A stretch of 64,000 bases of DNA from assembly GCF_009796805.1 (NCBI RefSeq), contig NZ_CP047029.1, positions 1 to 64,000 on the forward strand. Reading direction: 5' to 3'. The DNA is from Algibacter sp. L1A34 (GTDB lineage Bacteria; Bacteroidota; Bacteroidia; Flavobacteriales; Flavobacteriaceae). Positions within the stretch are counted from its first letter, which is position 1. The number at the start of each line of letters is the position of its first letter. Shown here in pieces: positions 63,939-64,000 of this stretch. The notes below the pieces were generated by a model that worked only from the letters and a program-made list of their open reading frames with translations, did no database searches and had not been told where the DNA came from. The position numbers and the translations under genes were made by a program.

Positions 63939-64000
63939 CTATTCATTACGCACCCAAATATGGCTTCCGTCTAAAAGTTTTTTATATTGAATTTCGAATT
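63939..64000 (-). CDS. C-terminal fragment of an upstream PUL gene
   Basis: On the minus strand the frame is open from the window edge to TAG 63941-63939, giving the last 19 residues, ending KKLLDGSHIWVRNE. The stop is 5 bp before the next start, so it belongs to the same operon. I do not recognise the family from this fragment. Confidence 0.7.
   Translation of the reverse strand, partial: FEIQYKKLLDGSHIWVRNE

Overview
The window is AT-rich DNA from a member of the Bacteroidota, most likely a marine Flavobacteriaceae. The evidence is a SusC/SusD pair, two C-terminal Por/type IX secretion sorting domains, many surface-type lipoproteins, promoters of the TTG-N19-TAnnTTTG type, and a housekeeping gene order (dnaA, LMW phosphatase, RsmI-like methyltransferase; dapF, GNAT, mltG) that I know from flavobacteria. 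I see no tRNA, rRNA, CRISPR array, integrase or transposase.

Region 1 (1 to about 21.05 kb) is chromosomal core. It holds the 3' part of dnaA, a low-molecular-weight phosphatase, an RsmI-like methyltransferase, a lysozyme-like membrane protein, a dapF-GNAT-mltG-DUF2279 operon, an HtrA/DegP protease, a coiled-coil membrane protein followed by trmD, a DTW-domain protein, rplS, a fused cobalamin-dependent acyl-CoA mutase (IcmF type), purU, an OmpA-domain protein, a secreted unknown, a thioredoxin-domain protein, a DUF4197 lipoprotein and a small Lacal_2735-like protein. Several intergenic hairpin terminators and two near-perfect Bacteroidota promoters are visible. Two degraded copies of an interspersed repeat lie near 10.5 and 17.7 kb.

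Region 2 (about 21.1 kb to the end) is one large polysaccharide utilization locus (PUL), entirely on the minus strand, with 22 complete genes and one partial gene. Hairpins and gaps suggest five transcription units, in order of transcription. Unit 1 (beyond 64,000 to 45,169): heparinase-like, beta-helix lipoprotein, GH30, sulfatase, two more heparinase-like proteins, alpha/beta hydrolase, beta-helix-PDZ lipoprotein, GH29 fucosidase, SGNH esterase. Unit 2 (44,675 to 37,400): SusC, SusD and two accessory surface lipoproteins. Unit 3: a large beta-helix protein with CBM6-like and F-type-lectin modules. Unit 4 (33,555 to 23,401): heparinase-like, FAD oxidoreductase, a circularly permuted SGNH hydrolase, GH3, DUF1080, heparinase-like. 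Unit 5: a second secreted beta-helix protein with an F-type-lectin module.

The enzyme set (GH29, possible GH141-like protein, fucolectin modules, five heparinase II/III-fold proteins, three related beta-helix proteins, one sulfatase, three esterase-like hydrolases, GH3 and GH30) points to a fucose-bearing, uronic-acid-containing, lightly sulfated and probably acylated polysaccharide. The exact glycan cannot be read from sequence. The most unusual items are a natural circular permutation of an SGNH hydrolase, a domain shared between the GH29 C-terminus and the N-terminus of the adjacent SGNH esterase, a family of three beta-helix proteins sharing a G-S-x-P-Y-G-Y-G-D signature, and a 30-bp-period direct repeat upstream of susC.
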